Program-made: the position numbers and the translations under genes
In this document: positions 35,450 to 46,551 of the stretch, piece after piece
How the letters are laid out: each line of letters begins with the position of its first letter
Numbering within the stretch: position 1 is the stretch's first letter
NCBI GenBank assembly: GCA_034769895.1
Contig: CM068373.1
Location: 23,006,620 to 23,070,619, forward strand
Direction: 5' to 3'
DNA from: Magicicada septendecula
Lineage: Eukaryota; Arthropoda; Insecta; Hemiptera; Cicadidae
Length of the DNA: 64,000 nt
Notes under the pieces: generated by a model
What the model saw: the letters and a program-made list of their open reading frames with translations, nothing else
Told to the model about the DNA's origin: nothing
Databases searched by the model: none

Positions 35450-36054
35450 CGTAACAGGTAAGGTTTCTTTAAAATGACTACAGCAAAGAGATCAGCTTTA
35501 CATAGCAACCATAATTTTAAAAATTTCGCAGCACGGCTTAAAACTCGGCAGTTATTTTCCATTGAAATACCACCAGTGTAGGCCTAAGTTCTTTGTTAAA
35601 TACGCGTAAATAGCGAGTGGTATTACTGGATTAAAGTATTTATGAATTGAGTACCTCATTAAAACAGATGCACTGTTAGTTACGATCCCAAAGCTCATGA
35701 AATAAATAGCTAAACAAATCTACTCAAACTATTCTAACGTCAATGGTTATCTGAGGTGTCAGAGTGACAATTACACGTAAGCAAATGTTCACCGTTTGAC
35801 CGAATACGCTCGTCGACTGTTACAGTAGACGATTAATTGAATAATAAAACACGTTTAGCCTAAAACTTGTTACTCAACTTTAAGAATTGTAAAGTGTGGT
35901 TAGTTATTTATTGAAAGTAGAAGGTTATAACAAACAATGGTCTAGTAATTACGGACGTACTTTGGGTCTCAGTTTCTATTGAGCGCGCACGTATTTTGAA
36001 CAAGAATAGGCATGACTTTTTGTTGTGATATGTTTAGACGTAATCCTGGAGGTG
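35450..36054. other. No recognised feature
   Basis: No gene or repeat was identified. Confidence 0.4.
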
Positions 36055-36055
36055 T

Positions 36056-36470
36056 ATAGCAATCCTTCTTTCCTTTTCCTGGCGTTACAACCCAGCGTGG
36101 GTTTTAGCGTACTCAATGACGTTCTTCTATTCCGGCCTCTCTATACACATCCGTCTCAATATCCTCACGTTCATACATCTGAAGTCATCTTCCACGTCAT
36201 CCAAACATTCTTCCTGGGTCCGCTCCTAATTCTTCTTCCTGCCGGTGTCCAACCTGCAATTCTCTTAGTCATTCTTCTGTCATCCATTCGCCTTACGTAG
36301 CACAGCCACTCAAGCCTTCTACTCTTAATAAACCGGACTGTGTTAGCCCTCTGATTCAGTCGGTCCAGTTTATGGATCATTAGAATCCTCCAACAGCCAT
36401 CTTCAGTTTGTTGAGGTCCAAAGAGTTTTTGCAAGACTTTTCGTTTAAATAATTTTATATGTTTCTTGTC
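36056..36470 (-). pseudogene. RTE-like retrotransposon 3' end, second family
   Basis: Frame 36171-36434 on the minus strand reads RFIKSRRLEWLCYVRRMDDR, then RMTKRIAGWTPAGRR and GPRKNVWMTWKMTSDV, the RTE C-terminal pattern (RRLxWxxxVxRMxDxR, then GRxxxxRPRxxW). The adjacent upstream part is out of frame. It differs in sequence from the other RTE ends in the window. Confidence 0.7.
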
Positions 36471-36869
36471 TGTGCTGGTTAATGTCTAAGTTTTTCATTT
36501 TGCATTCATATGTTACTACTGGTCGTATAAGACTTTTGCATATAGTCATCTTAAGTTGTTTGCTTAACATCCTGGATTTGAAAAGCTTTTTATAGGAGTC
36601 ATACCACTTGTAGGTGTAGAGCGATACTTAGGTGCAATTTGTTAGTAAAACTTAAATAAATAATTTGTTAAGTGCTTAACCATAAGACCGCCATCATCGA
36701 TTCGAATATCGTTGGAAAATGTGTGAGGATGAACTAATTTGACGTGAAAACATGTACGCTAATGACGTCAGAGGTTAAATGAAGTGACGTCAGGAATACA
36801 GTGAACGATAATTATAATAAGCTGTACAAAGCTTCGCATAAGGCCCTATTCAATAATTTTACATGGATT

Positions 36870-37412
36870 TTGTTGTCCATGACGTGTCCGTTGATAAACT
36901 AAATATAATTATATCACTTCCGACTCGGAACACAAAGTGTTTTAGTGGTAGAAATGTAAAAGTTTTACCTTAGAACCTGAACTAGTTTTCGCTTATTATA
37001 AGCTTCGTCAGAGGCTGACATTGGGAGCGCTGTCCATCTTGTTCTTGGCAACGGCGCCGTGTTTTGAAGGATTGATGTTGTGTATGTGGGGTGTGATACG
37101 TTCAAATAATATGTGTGATTTTAATTATGTTCGTTTAGGATGTCGTTTTAACACACAAAAACACATTAGAACGACATCCTAAACGAACAGACATAATTCA
37201 AGTCACACATATTATTTGAACGTATCACACCCCACATACACAACATCAATCCTTCAAAAGACGGCACCGTTGCCAAGAATAAGATGGACAGCGCTCCCAG
37301 TGGCAGCCTCTGGTTAAGCTTATAATAACAAAAAAACTTGTTCATGCTATAAGCTAAAACTTTTATATTTTTCCAACAAAAAGCTTTGTGTTCCGAGTCG
37401 GTAGTGTTACAT
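36870..37412. mobile_element. Palindromic PLE-A with no reverse transcriptase
   Basis: Two inverted copies (about 36883-37150 and 37160-37412) of the PLE-A 3' terminal region meet nearly head to head with about 10 bases between. Both carry the ACTCGGAACACAAAG end block, and the left arm keeps the GTTGTCCATGACGTGTCCGT outer block. The layout matches the outer parts of the complete PLE-A at 44186-46620, with the RT gene deleted. The arms differ by many substitutions, so the structure is not new. Confidence 0.75.
36971..37014 (-). ncRNA. Hammerhead-ribozyme-like motif in palindromic PLE-A
   Basis: CUGACGA, A, GCUUA-UAA-UAAGC, GAAA, then AACU/GGUU around a short loop, and C at the expected cleavage site. 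Stem II is five perfect pairs and stem III four. The partner arm near 37305-37345 has lost the core (CTGGTTA). Confidence 0.65.
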
Positions 37413-37929
37413 TTATGTTTATTAATTTTAGTCTTTAATGATAACAAAAGGCAACCTATTAAACGTTAATTAATTAAAATTTTATTTTAAAACTACAAGT
37501 AAAACACGATCAAAAGAGATATAACATGATCAAAAACTAAAGGCGAAAAATGATATTAAAAATGTGAAGAAACGTATTTAATGGAGAGAAAACGTACTTA
37601 TTCTCTTGTTAGAGCGACCCCTTTATTTGTGTCTGTGAACAAAACGTCGCTAGCACTTAAGGCAAGTCGTAACTGGCAACCGTTAAATCGAGTCAAACTG
37701 TTACGCTCAGACTAACGACGCTGTAACTGTACATGACACCTGTCGTACCGCATTTTCAGCACTATCTGAGTCCTTTGTTTCCGCGATACTGTCGTATTAT
37801 ATTAAACACGTAAAATCATTATCATGCAGGGAAGTTTTTAACGGAACGGTTATATATGCGTCAGTCAGTACATTCACTCAAAAACTTCAGCCAGTACATC
37901 GTGGTGGTCGAAAGAATTATTAGTAATTT
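37413..37929. other. No recognised feature
   Basis: AT-rich sequence between two PLE fragments. Confidence 0.4.
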
Positions 37930-38057
37930 ATGAAAGCCCACATGTCTCTAAACGAACCTAATTTATTATTTAAAGTGTTATTTAATTATACTCATATATT
38001 TAATAAAGTATAAATAGCTGTTTTGAACAAGGATTAAAAATTTTTTAATTTATTAAA

Positions 38058-38110
38058 TTATATCTGATGATGATAGATTACTATCGAAACATATAGGCTA
38101 TGTAATTTAC
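38058..38110 (+). ncRNA. Hammerhead-ribozyme-like motif, best-formed example
   Basis: CUGAUGA (38064-38070), U, stem II GAUAG-AUUA-CUAUC (five perfect pairs), GAAA (38086-38089), stem III ACAUA-UAGGC-UAUGU (five perfect pairs sharing the last A of GAAA), and A at the cleavage position (38104). Stem I is weaker: AUAU before the core against AUUUA after it, with one U-U mismatch. It is presumably the 3' end of an otherwise unrecognised PLE remnant (about 37930-38123), cut on the right by the solo LTR. Confidence 0.75.
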
Positions 38111-38127
38111 AAAATTTAAAAATATAT

Positions 38128-38682
38128 TGTTACGACATCACAGAACAATCTACGTGTTTGTCGAATGTGCCAGAAGAATCTCGATGTAACGCGTGTGGCG
38201 TACGTGCTTGTCGACGCATTCGCGAGAGGTTTCTCGAAGGCGCCAGCCGCGCGGACTGTGTCAAGGGCGCAGTTAATTACGTAGTGCACACGAGCGCTAA
38301 GACGCAATTAGGAACATTCTGGTCTGTGAGCTCAGGTATAAATACATGGCGGCAGCGACCTTAAAGTCAGTATTAGTGCGAATTATTGACCATGCGGTTC
38401 GAGAGTTATAGTAGCGATATTACTGTGCGCGTTCAAGTGGTTATTAGTTAAGTATGGTGTTTTATAATCGGACGGTATAATTATAATACAAGTGTGTTTA
38501 ATTTTTGTAGACATTTTATTGCGTGTGAACAATTTTCATTTGATTTGATGTAATAGACAGTGTTGTTAATAACGAACTGTTTAATTGGAAAAATTAAAGG
38601 TGTAATTATTGACTTAATTGGTGTCTTGTACTGTAACTTGTTTTCCACTGTACCTACGAGGATCGAGTAGACCGTCGTAACA
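38128..38682 (+). mobile_element. Solo LTR, complete, plus orientation
   Basis: 555 bp starting TGTTACGAC and ending GTCGTAACA, with ATAT on both sides (38124-38127 and 38683-38686). It contains TATAAATA at 38337-38344 and a downstream AATTAAAGGTG region that could serve polyadenylation. It is the best reference copy for the family found at 11785, 16482, 19336, 47870 and 51551. Confidence 0.85.
38337..38344 (+). promoter_or_regulatory. Candidate LTR TATA box
   Basis: TATAAATA, preserved at the matching place in the LTR at 16693-16700 and as the complement in the minus-oriented copies. It is a likely U3/R promoter element; no transcript data. Confidence 0.55.
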
Positions 38683-38885
38683 ATATTCTTGTGTAAACGT
38701 AAAATTGAGCATTTATGAATATATTTAATAAAGTACATATTATACAAAATGCGCTTCATCACAAGAATTCCAGACGCAAATAACATTGTTAAACATGTAC
38801 ACAGATAATATTAATCACGTTCAAATACATTTTAATCAACATTTTCCATAATCGAATTTAATTTCTATAATCTACAAGCGAATTG

Positions 38886-39101
38886 TTACTCAGTCGGCGA
38901 ATTTAGGCGTGCAGTCTGGCCGAGAAGATCTGGCACGCCCGCTGAGTCAGTGTCGTAGGAGACTGTTGGGTTTGCGGTTTTGTCCTACCTCCTTGGGGTG
39001 ACGGACCGCATAGATAGGCTGACGGATCGGCGGGGCGTGAGAACCATCTATATACCGACCAGGAAGGTACAACAGTTCCTGAAACCGGTCAAAGACTAGC
39101 A
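38886..39101 (+). pseudogene. Fragment of RT / GIY-YIG-linker protein (PLE-like)
   Basis: The frame ending at 39101 reads VTDRIDRLTDRRGVRTIYIP then TRKVQQFLKPVKD. This resembles the segment that precedes the GIY-YIG domain in a PLE-like family common in insects (IxRLLxxxGIxTxYxPxxKxxxxLxxxKD). No catalytic motif is present. The GC-rich texture differs from its AT-rich surroundings. Confidence 0.5.
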
Positions 39102-39540
39102 ACGCAGAACTAAATGAATAGTTAACTGTCGAGGTAAAGAAAGCTAATATCAGAATAGACTTTAAAAAACAAGTAAGTGAAAATATAACTACAAAGCAGG
39201 GAGAAGAAATTACAATAAAAGAGAGTGTTCATCAGTTATCTGAGCACTGGACAAAAAGTTAAGAGTATCTCAACAAGAACAAGATATAATGATAAACGAA
39301 AACGTCAACCAGATATCTAGAATTATAATTAAAAGTTCAGTGTTGATAAAAATGAATATGTAGGAGGTGCAAGAATGACTTCACTAGAGTGTAGTGAGTT
39401 GAAAACTAGAACCAACGAATATGAACTTACAGTGAAGAAAACCAGGGGAAAGGCTAAGGCTAGTCTAGAGGTATCCACAATCTAAAGGAAGATTTACCTG
39501 GTGGAATAAAGAAGCAGCTAAGGAACCAGTTACACTACAG

Positions 39541-39571
<31 letters not shown>

Positions 39572-39800
39572 GAAAAATAAATGCTTATGCACCGTCATAT
39601 GAGGCTTGGGCTTCCTATGGTGTGTGGGACTCTCAGCTACTAAAATACTCACCTCTAATTCAGGCATTCATAACCATCCTGAAACCACTTAGCGTATTAC
39701 ATCAGGATGGAGCCTATTACGCCCTTATCGGGCTCCTTCTAGATGTTCCTCTCTTCTACTGCCCGTTGGGTGCAAGGTGGGCCTGTCTTTTTTTCTAGTA
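39541..39800 (-). mobile_element. Possible poly(A)-tailed retrotransposon 3' end
   Basis: A pure run of 26 T (39541-39566) is followed by about 230 bases of GC-richer unique sequence, as expected for a minus-strand non-LTR or SINE copy ending in poly(A). No target-site duplication or coding domain could be fixed. The 77-codon frame at 39565-39798 is on the opposite strand and not supported. Confidence 0.35.
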
Positions 39801-39899
39801 GGACTCACTGAACAAATGCATTGATGCGGTTCCATTCTGCCTTACCAGGAAGCATAACCGCAACTACGCTATCTGTGTTGTTAATACAGACCACGGATA

Positions 39900-41100
39900 T
39901 GTGAGACCTTTAACAGTTTAACAAACATTATAAGCGTGGAGGGTAGTTAGGTCGTTTAACAGTTGGATTTAATTGTTTATGCGCATCTTTGCAATTCAGA
40001 CTTAGTGTATAGTCGCAATATTACATACTTACATTCCAGTTTTAATGATTGTTAACAGTTGGTTATGGCTCTTATTTGCAATGGCGAGCACCTACTGCTG
40101 TAATCACGAATGCAGCAAAATGGAATAAATAATTTTTCCTGGAATAGATTAAAGACTGATTGGACTAAAAGCATTATTTGATCCTATATTTAATTTAATC
40201 ACTCAAAAGAAATACGAAGTTATAAATAAAAAACTAAATAATAATAATATGGATTTGTCTTTTAAATTTTACTAACTTTGATACCAGCAAATATTTCTGA
40301 TTGTAATTTATTAGAAAATAAAAGTGTGTGTACCCTCAAATTATTACAGTTTTAAACAGGAGTAGATTAGGCTTCCCCTTTGTGTTAATAATCCGGCAAT
40401 TACTGAGGGCATTAATATAATGTTACTGCTTATCGTCATGTGAGAACATTTTATACATTTATATAAATTGTTATAGACTATATTTTGAACGTTGTTTCCC
40501 TTAATTGCGTCGATAAAAGGACGTAAGGTATGAAAGGCATATTGGGCACGTGCGCCATTAGGTCTTTGAGTTGCGTACAAGGTCTACAAGGTCAGTAGGC
40601 CCTAATGTCTCGGGCCTGTATTAGGTAAGCAATTATTCTCGACGATTAGCCCACCAGGAAGCGGTACATCTTTTTCCAACCTCGTTGGGGTATAAGTAAA
40701 ACTGAGTTAGTTGAGAATGAGCGTTTTTTCGGCCTGCATAAGCAGCAAGCAGTCTTTTGAAGGCTTATGTAATAATACAAAAGTCGGTATTGTACAGGTA
40801 ATTGTGAACTGCTTTTTCCAGTTTTCTTTTTATTTTCCTTACACAAAAGTATAAGGTAGTAAAATTATTAATTCAAAAATTTTAAACTTTTAGTTCATAA
40901 TTTTTGTATAGTGAGAAATTCTATTGTTACTCTTTCTATAATATGTTAAATTCTGTAAGTATTTTTGAACGGGAAACCTATCAAACAGCCCAGAACGTCC
41001 TCCAACCGTCCCCACCCATTGCCAAGGAGGTGTAGCATCAGTCAAGGTCGCGCAAAAACCCATTCCAGATTCCTTTGGAGAACACTGGAATTACGCATTA
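39900..41100. other. No recognised feature
   Basis: AT-rich. Short frames only (40344-40580, 40646-40846), without motifs. Confidence 0.4.
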
Positions 41101-41103
41101 AGT

Positions 41104-41493
41104 GACGTGCAGTTAAGGATGGAAAGATTCTATAACACGTACTCTGCGTATAGACCTACTGTACAAGGTAAAGAGGCTAGCTTTGTGAATGACTTATCAA
41201 TTATTTCACAGACATTTTCTGTGATCGTGTCAATACGTAAATTTGTATCAAAAATTTTTTCAGTTAACTCTTTCACCTTGTTCATGATTTTTATGCTCTC
41301 CTGTTCAAAATTTTCAGTCTGTTGTTCTAATTTATTTTCTAAACTTTCTGTTTGGTTCTTATTAAAACTTATTAAGTTTTAATTCGTCTATTCTAGCATT
41401 TAAATTTTCTGTCTGTTTTGTCCTTAATTCATCGACCCAGGCACGCATCATCGTCTGAAATGCCTCCATATCTAAGTTTCCTGGAGTCGTCAT
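41104..41493 (-). pseudogene. gag start of gypsy-like LTR retrotransposon
   Basis: Starts at 41493 with MTTPGNLDMEAFQTMMRAWV and continues DELRTKQTENLNARIDELKL. It shifts frame by one base near 41375 and goes on as NKNQTESLENKLEQQTENFE, IMNKVKELTEKIFD and VCEIIDKSF. The text is a Glu/Lys/Asn-rich coiled coil, typical of the N-terminus of Gag in insect Ty3/gypsy-type elements. Position just downstream of a primer-binding site supports this. The element is cut near 41100; no protease, RT or integrase follows. Confidence 0.6.
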
Positions 41494-41633
41494 GTCGAAT
41501 TATTAAAAAAAATATTTATTTATAATATTTAAGAATACTATTTTTATGGAACCGACTTACTAACTTTATTTATTTATTGTTTCGTTATTATTATTTCTTT
41601 ATTCTTATCTACTTATATTACAATTACACCTGT

Positions 41634-41651
41634 TTGTTGGGGTGGGCGCCA
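41634..41651 (-). promoter_or_regulatory. Primer-binding site
   Basis: TGGCGCCCACCCCAACAA on the minus strand. TGGCGCCCA is the usual start of a tRNA-Lys-type primer site, placed two bases after the presumed LTR end. Confidence 0.6.
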
Positions 41652-41653
41652 GG

Positions 41654-41940
41654 TGCGTTATTACAATACAATATACACAACAAAATTAAACACATATAAA
41701 AATATTCATTAATACACATCAATTACTATACATAAATCCTATGCACACATTTAACAATAGAGCATACATTTATTTATTAAATGTAGGCGTGTCGGGTCCC
41801 ACGTTCATGGGCGCCATTTACTACAACGATACAACGTTATTAGATGTATGCGTGTCGTGCCACACGTTGACGGGCGACAAAATTATAACAATACAAATAA
41901 GACCGTCGCAATTACGAGTGAGACCGTCGTAAGAAGAAGG
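41654..41940 (-). mobile_element. 5' LTR of the gypsy-like fragment
   Basis: AT-rich region upstream of the primer site, with two diverged copies of a block of about 70 bp (GTAGGCGTGTCGGGTCCCACG near 41782 and ATGCGTGTCGTGCCACACG near 41846). Its far end contains GAGACCGTCGTAAG, like the outer end of the solo LTR family, so it could be a distant relative. The outer boundary is uncertain. Confidence 0.45.
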
Positions 41941-41950
41941 ATTGTTAACC

Positions 41951-43611
41951 CGGTCAATTCCGATCAAAAACAGATTGGAAACCTCGGCCTATTAGCTACA
42001 GACAGATACCGCGTCTATCAAAAGCGTGTGTAGACATGTAGGCTCACTTCTGAAATGATGATGCGACCGGCTGTTTACCATGGTTATATTCTGTTGCGAG
42101 CAATGAACTGTTTTGTGCATATTTTTTGCAAATTAACATTCTACACACGGAACCAGTATGTGACAGACATCTGCGCTTGTGTCGGCCGCCTATCAATTTG
42201 TGGGTTTCTAAAAACATCACTTATGTGTTACGGACATGGAAAAACTATATCACAACTCTTTTCCCTATAACAAGACGTCCCTGCTTGCCTCTCTCGCAGC
42301 TAAGACGATATCATATGTTGCTCCACCGCATAAGAATACTTGTAATCACCTATACCAACATTGAACATTTCGTCACACCATTACTACCTACATAACTTAT
42401 CTAGTTGCCGCGGATTCTGACATTTACTACCAAATAAATGTGGGAGGAGTCATTCACCGGGTAATAGCAGGTAAAAATGTTATTTCCTTGAAACTGGAAG
42501 AAACATACAAAATGTATTTCATTATATTCTGACAGGAGTCGTAAAATAAAATTATTCTCCTGCAGCTTCCTAAATGAGATTGTTTTCTTAAACAAACTTT
42601 AACGCCTATGTTATATTCTTTGTATGTCCTTTATACAAATGTGTTTTTAATTTTAATAAAACGTAATTAGTAGATTTGAAAAATATATCTGTTAACAAGA
42701 AATAATAACAAGAAGCTCACAGAAGTTGTTTTACCTGAAACTTCCACCTTTCCAATAAACAGTTTAATATGAGTAATTATGCAAAACACAATTATTTGCG
42801 ACTTATATAAGAATTTATTTTACCCAAGTGTAGTGTGTAAACATTTTAACGGAAAATAGTTTTGAGGATCATGAAGTTTTGCACAACCACTATGTGCAAG
42901 AGTGAACAGATTAAAATTGCTGATGGTCGTTGGTATTGACGACAATAAAATTTTAAAATACCAGAAGTTTAAAATGTATAAGAGAACGCATCTCCCTCCT
43001 ACAAATATTTTCTGAATATTTCTTAATCAACTGTAATTCAAAAACTCTTTCGCAATATTGATTGAAGACTCTTTGGGCACTTGGTGGAACATGACACTAC
43101 AAAGGTTTTTAAAAACACATAACACTTGGTAAGTTTCAAAATTCATTCTTAACTACTGACAATTGTTTTGACTGTATATATTGACAAAGATATAATAAAT
43201 ATATCTTTCGAATTAATTATTGTAAACAACAAGAATTCCTGTTTAAGGTAAACTAAATTGTAGGTCTATCAAAACCCCATTTTCCAGAACTATTCTAGCG
43301 TAAAAAAGATAACAACTTTCTTTGTATTCAGTTGAAATACAACAAAAAAAACTACTATAAATTTCAACTGTGAAGTTAGGGAAACATTACTTATTCCCCT
43401 GCGCTTTCCAAAGAAAATGCGTTACTACTCTTGTCCGATGTTGGCACTGAATCAGGCCATAAATTTCACTGAGATACAAACTATTACTTTCAATGTCATT
43501 TGGGTTTAGCACGTTTACGTAATATGTTATACAGAAAAGATATATACACACGCACTTTGTGAAACCGTCGCAAACTTTTAGTAAAGAGAAACATGTAGGC
43601 TGTAATGTAAA
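41951..43611. other. No recognised feature
   Basis: AT-rich with short frames (42055-42270, 42126-42395). No motifs. Confidence 0.4.
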
Positions 43612-44130
43612 TACAGGGTGGCGCAGGGAAACGGGAAAATTTGAAATAATTAGAAAAAATGAAGGAACGTTACAAAACTTTATTTGAGGCTCAAAATATA
43701 TTCTACAAGACTGGAAATTACATTAGGCACCACTTTTTAAAAATTACACCAGTTAAATGCTGCCCATTTTGCCGTACACATTCAGTAAATCGTTTCTGTA
43801 GGTTTTGCATAGCGCGGCGCAATGTGTCACCTGGGATTTTGGCGATTTCCTCTTCAATCTGTGTCTTGAGCTGAGCAAGGGTTCTTGGTCTAGTCTGGTA
43901 CACGATGCCCTTCAGATGTCCTCATAAAAAGAAGTCACAGACTGAAAGGTCTGGAGATCGGGGCGGCCAAGCGATGTTAGCATTCCTTGAAATTATGCGA
44001 TCCCCAAACAAACATTTCACTGCTGCCATAGACTGGCAGCGTTCATACTGCTGCCATAGACAAAGTTCAGCAAGTAAACAAGACAAAGTTAGAAATATGT
44101 AGTTGTTATGTATGGCGCGACTCACCTTTT
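43612..44130 (-). pseudogene. Tc1/mariner-superfamily transposase C-terminus with one transposon end
   Basis: The left boundary TACAGGGTGGCGCAG looks like a transposon end. Minus frames read FGDRIISRNANIAWPPRSPD then LSVCDFFL, a TGA where Trp is expected, then GHLKGIVYQTRPRTL, IEEEIAKIPGDTLRRAMQNL and GVIFKKW. PPRSPDLxxCDFFLWG is the region of the third catalytic Asp in an insect mariner-like group. The N-terminal two thirds and the other transposon end are missing. Confidence 0.75.
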
Positions 44131-44223
44131 GTGTTTAACAAACGATGGTGGTGTAACCCAAACCATATTCTCATGATATACTTGAATTCTTGGATTTCGT
44201 TGTCCATGACGTGTCCGTTACTT

Positions 44224-44576
44224 AACTAAATATCACTATAATATTGACGACTCGGAACACAAAGTTTTTTATAAGTAAAAACGTAAAGTTTTACCTTACA
44301 GCCTAAACCGGCTTTCACCTATAGAAGGCTTCATCAGAGGCTGTCGTTTTAGCGCTGCTCGTCTTGTTGTTGGCGACGAGAAAGTGTTTCGAAAGATTGA
44401 AGCTGTGTGTGTGTGGTGAGATGTGTTCGAATAATGCGTGCGATTTGAATTGTGTCTGTTCGTTTAGGATGTCGTTTTTATTTGTTTTTGTGTGTTTGTA
44501 TATTTCTAATTGTTCCAGAGTGTCCAGTTTTCGGCCTTTTGTGTGTACGTGTAGTATGTTCATGTTATTGTCGATG
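44224..44576 (-). repeat. Inverted copy of PLE-A 3' end (left arm)
   Basis: Reverse complement of 46268-46620, including the end of the coding region, the hammerhead-like motif and the terminal CTAAATATCACTATAATATT block. Confidence 0.9.
44297..44341 (-). ncRNA. Hammerhead-ribozyme-like motif, PLE-A left arm
   Basis: Identical in sequence to the motif at 46504-46551 but on the minus strand, so the two copies point away from each other. Confidence 0.55.
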
Positions 44577-46512
44577 TTGTTACAAACATAACAACCAAAC
44601 ACTAACAAAGCTCATAATTGACATAGGAACAAATATACAAAACACAGCACCAGAACATCAAGACACATTAAGACATAATATAAACAACACAATAGGAGTA
44701 CATAAGACACCAGACAACAACAACCACAACTCAGAAATACACACAGCCATCAAACTGAGGGAAAAGGCACACAAACACAACATCACATTTGTAAAAGCTG
44801 ACAAAGGCAACACGACTGTAATTATCCCCACAGACAACCTACACAAAAAAGTACAAGACTTCATAGAACAGAACAACATCACAGAACTAAAACACGACCC
44901 CACCGACAGATACCAAAACTCAGTAAAACAAATAGTCAACAAAGCCAAACACATTATGACACATAAACAAAAGCCCTACATGAAACAAATCCGACCATCA
45001 GCACCTACACTCCAAGCGCTTCCCAAAATCCATAAAGAAGACATTCCGATCCGCCCCATTATCAACTACCGTAATGCCCCTGCACACAAACTGGCAAAAT
45101 ATCTAGACAAAATTATTAGACAACACACACAAATAGACAACAACATTGCAGTAAAAAACAACACTGACCTAGTAACAAAAATAAAAGACATACACATCCC
45201 CCATAACGCCACATTAGCCTCCTTTGACATTAAAAACCTGTACACAAACATCCCCATCTCTGAAACAATCACCATCCTACAAAACAAACTCAAACAGAAC
45301 AACACACCAGACGAACTTATCAATGAAATAACAGAAACTCTGAACATTATCACAAAACAAAACTACTTTACTTATAACAATAAATACTACACACAGAACG
45401 ATGGCCTACCCATGGGCTCCCCCATATCCAGCATTCTAGCAGAAGTCTTCCTCCAACACTTAGAAAAAACAAAAATACTCACAAACAATGACAGACACTC
45501 ACATAAAATACTATATTGGCACAGATACGTTGATGACATTCTAATACTATACAGGGGAAACAAAAGACAATGTGAACAGTTATTAACGCACATAAACAAA
45601 ATACATAAAAACATAACATTCACTGCCGAATACGAACACAACAATACCATAAACTTCTTAGACCTCTCCATCACAAAACTAGAACACAGGCACAAATTCA
45701 GTATATACAGAAAACCAACTACAACTGACACACTAATACACAACACCTCCAATCACCCAATACAACACAAACTAGCTGCTCTTAGAACCATGATACATAG
45801 ACTTAACAACATCCCCTTAGATGAAATAGACTACAAAGACGAACTAAACACGATAAAATATCTAGCAGAATCTAACGGTTATGACAGAACAATAGTCAGT
45901 AAACTCCTACACAAAACACAAAACAAACAACAGACAAAGACAGAAAACAACAAATTCATAACAATAACATACATCAACAAACAAACAGAAAAAATTGCCC
46001 ACAAATTCAAAAAAGCAGGATACAGAATCGCTTACAAAACTACTAACAAAACAGAACACACACTATCAAAACGCATGCCCAAAGCACAAAACAAATTCGA
46101 TCTACCCGGTGTATATAAACTGAATTGTTCAAATTGCAGTAATTTCTACATAGGCCAGACAGGACGTAGCTTCAAACAGAGATACATTGAACACACAAAA
46201 GCACTCCACACCACTACAGAATCTACCTTCGCAAACCACCTCATTGAAGCAAACCACACATATAAAAACATCGACAATAACATGAACATACTACACGTAC
46301 ACACAAAAGGCCGAAAACTAGACACTCTGGAACAATTAGAAATATACAAACACACAAAAACAAATAAAAACGACATCCTAAACGAACAGACACAATTCAA
46401 ATCGCACGCATTATTCGAACACATCTCACCACACACACACAGCTTCAATCTTTCGAAACACTTTCTCGTCGCCAACAACAAGACGAACAGCGCTACTTAC
46501 GACAGCCTCTGA
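44452..46512 (+). CDS. PLE-A reverse transcriptase with GIY-YIG endonuclease
   Basis: 686 codons. Residues 1-44 come from the inverted 3' arm read antisense and are probably not native; the authentic N-terminus is likely lost. From residue 47 the protein is a Penelope-type RT: DKG motif at 117-119 (VKADKGNTTVI), LPKIHKEDIPIRPIIN (190-205), first catalytic Asp in ASFDIKNLYTNIP (256-268), GLPMGSPISSILAEVFLQ (318-335), the active-site YVDD at 359-362, INFLDLSIT (400-408) and KPTTTD (421-426). The GIY-YIG nuclease domain starts at GVYKL (553-557), followed by two cysteines (559 and 562) and FYIGQTGRSFKQR (565-577). The RT copies RNA into DNA and the nuclease nicks the target. The stop TGA overlaps the hammerhead core CTGATGA. 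No internal stop is present, unlike all other PLE copies here. Confidence 0.88.
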   Translation: MSVRLGCRFYLFLCVCIFLIVPECPVFGLLCVRVVCSCYCRCCYKHNNQTLTKLIIDIGTNIQNTAPEHQDTLRHNINNTIGVHKTPDNNNHNSEIHTAIKLREKAHKHNITFVKADKGNTTVIIPTDNLHKKVQDFIEQNNITELKHDPTDRYQNSVKQIVNKAKHIMTHKQKPYMKQIRPSAPTLQALPKIHKEDIPIRPIINYRNAPAHKLAKYLDKIIRQHTQIDNNIAVKNNTDLVTKIKDIHIPHNATLASFDIKNLYTNIPISETITILQNKLKQNNTPDELINEITETLNIITKQNYFTYNNKYYTQNDGLPMGSPISSILAEVFLQHLEKTKILTNNDRHSHKILYWHRYVDDILILYRGNKRQCEQLLTHINKIHKNITFTAEYEHNNTINFLDLSITKLEHRHKFSIYRKPTTTDTLIHNTSNHPIQHKLAALRTMIHRLNNIPLDEIDYKDELNTIKYLAESNGYDRTIVSKLLHKTQNKQQTKTENNKFITITYINKQTEKIAHKFKKAGYRIAYKTTNKTEHTLSKRMPKAQNKFDLPGVYKLNCSNCSNFYIGQTGRSFKQRYIEHTKALHTTTESTFANHLIEANHTYKNIDNNMNILHVHTKGRKLDTLEQLEIYKHTKTNKNDILNEQTQFKSHALFEHISPHTHSFNLSKHFLVANNKTNSATYDSL

Positions 46513-46551
46513 TGAAGCCTTCTATAGGTGAAAGCCGGTTTAGGCTGTAAG
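46504..46551 (+). ncRNA. Hammerhead-ribozyme-like motif, PLE-A 3' end
   Basis: CUGAUGA (46509-46515), A, stem II GCCU-UCUAU-AGGU, GAAA (46530-46533), stem III AGCC/GGCU. The base after stem III is G, where hammerheads need A, C or U, so cleavage by this copy is doubtful although the fold is well preserved. Confidence 0.6.

Noticed and set aside
44658-45752. Minus-strand frames of 95-121 codons
   Set aside because: Antisense shadows of the PLE-A reverse transcriptase, caused by its A/C-rich coding strand.
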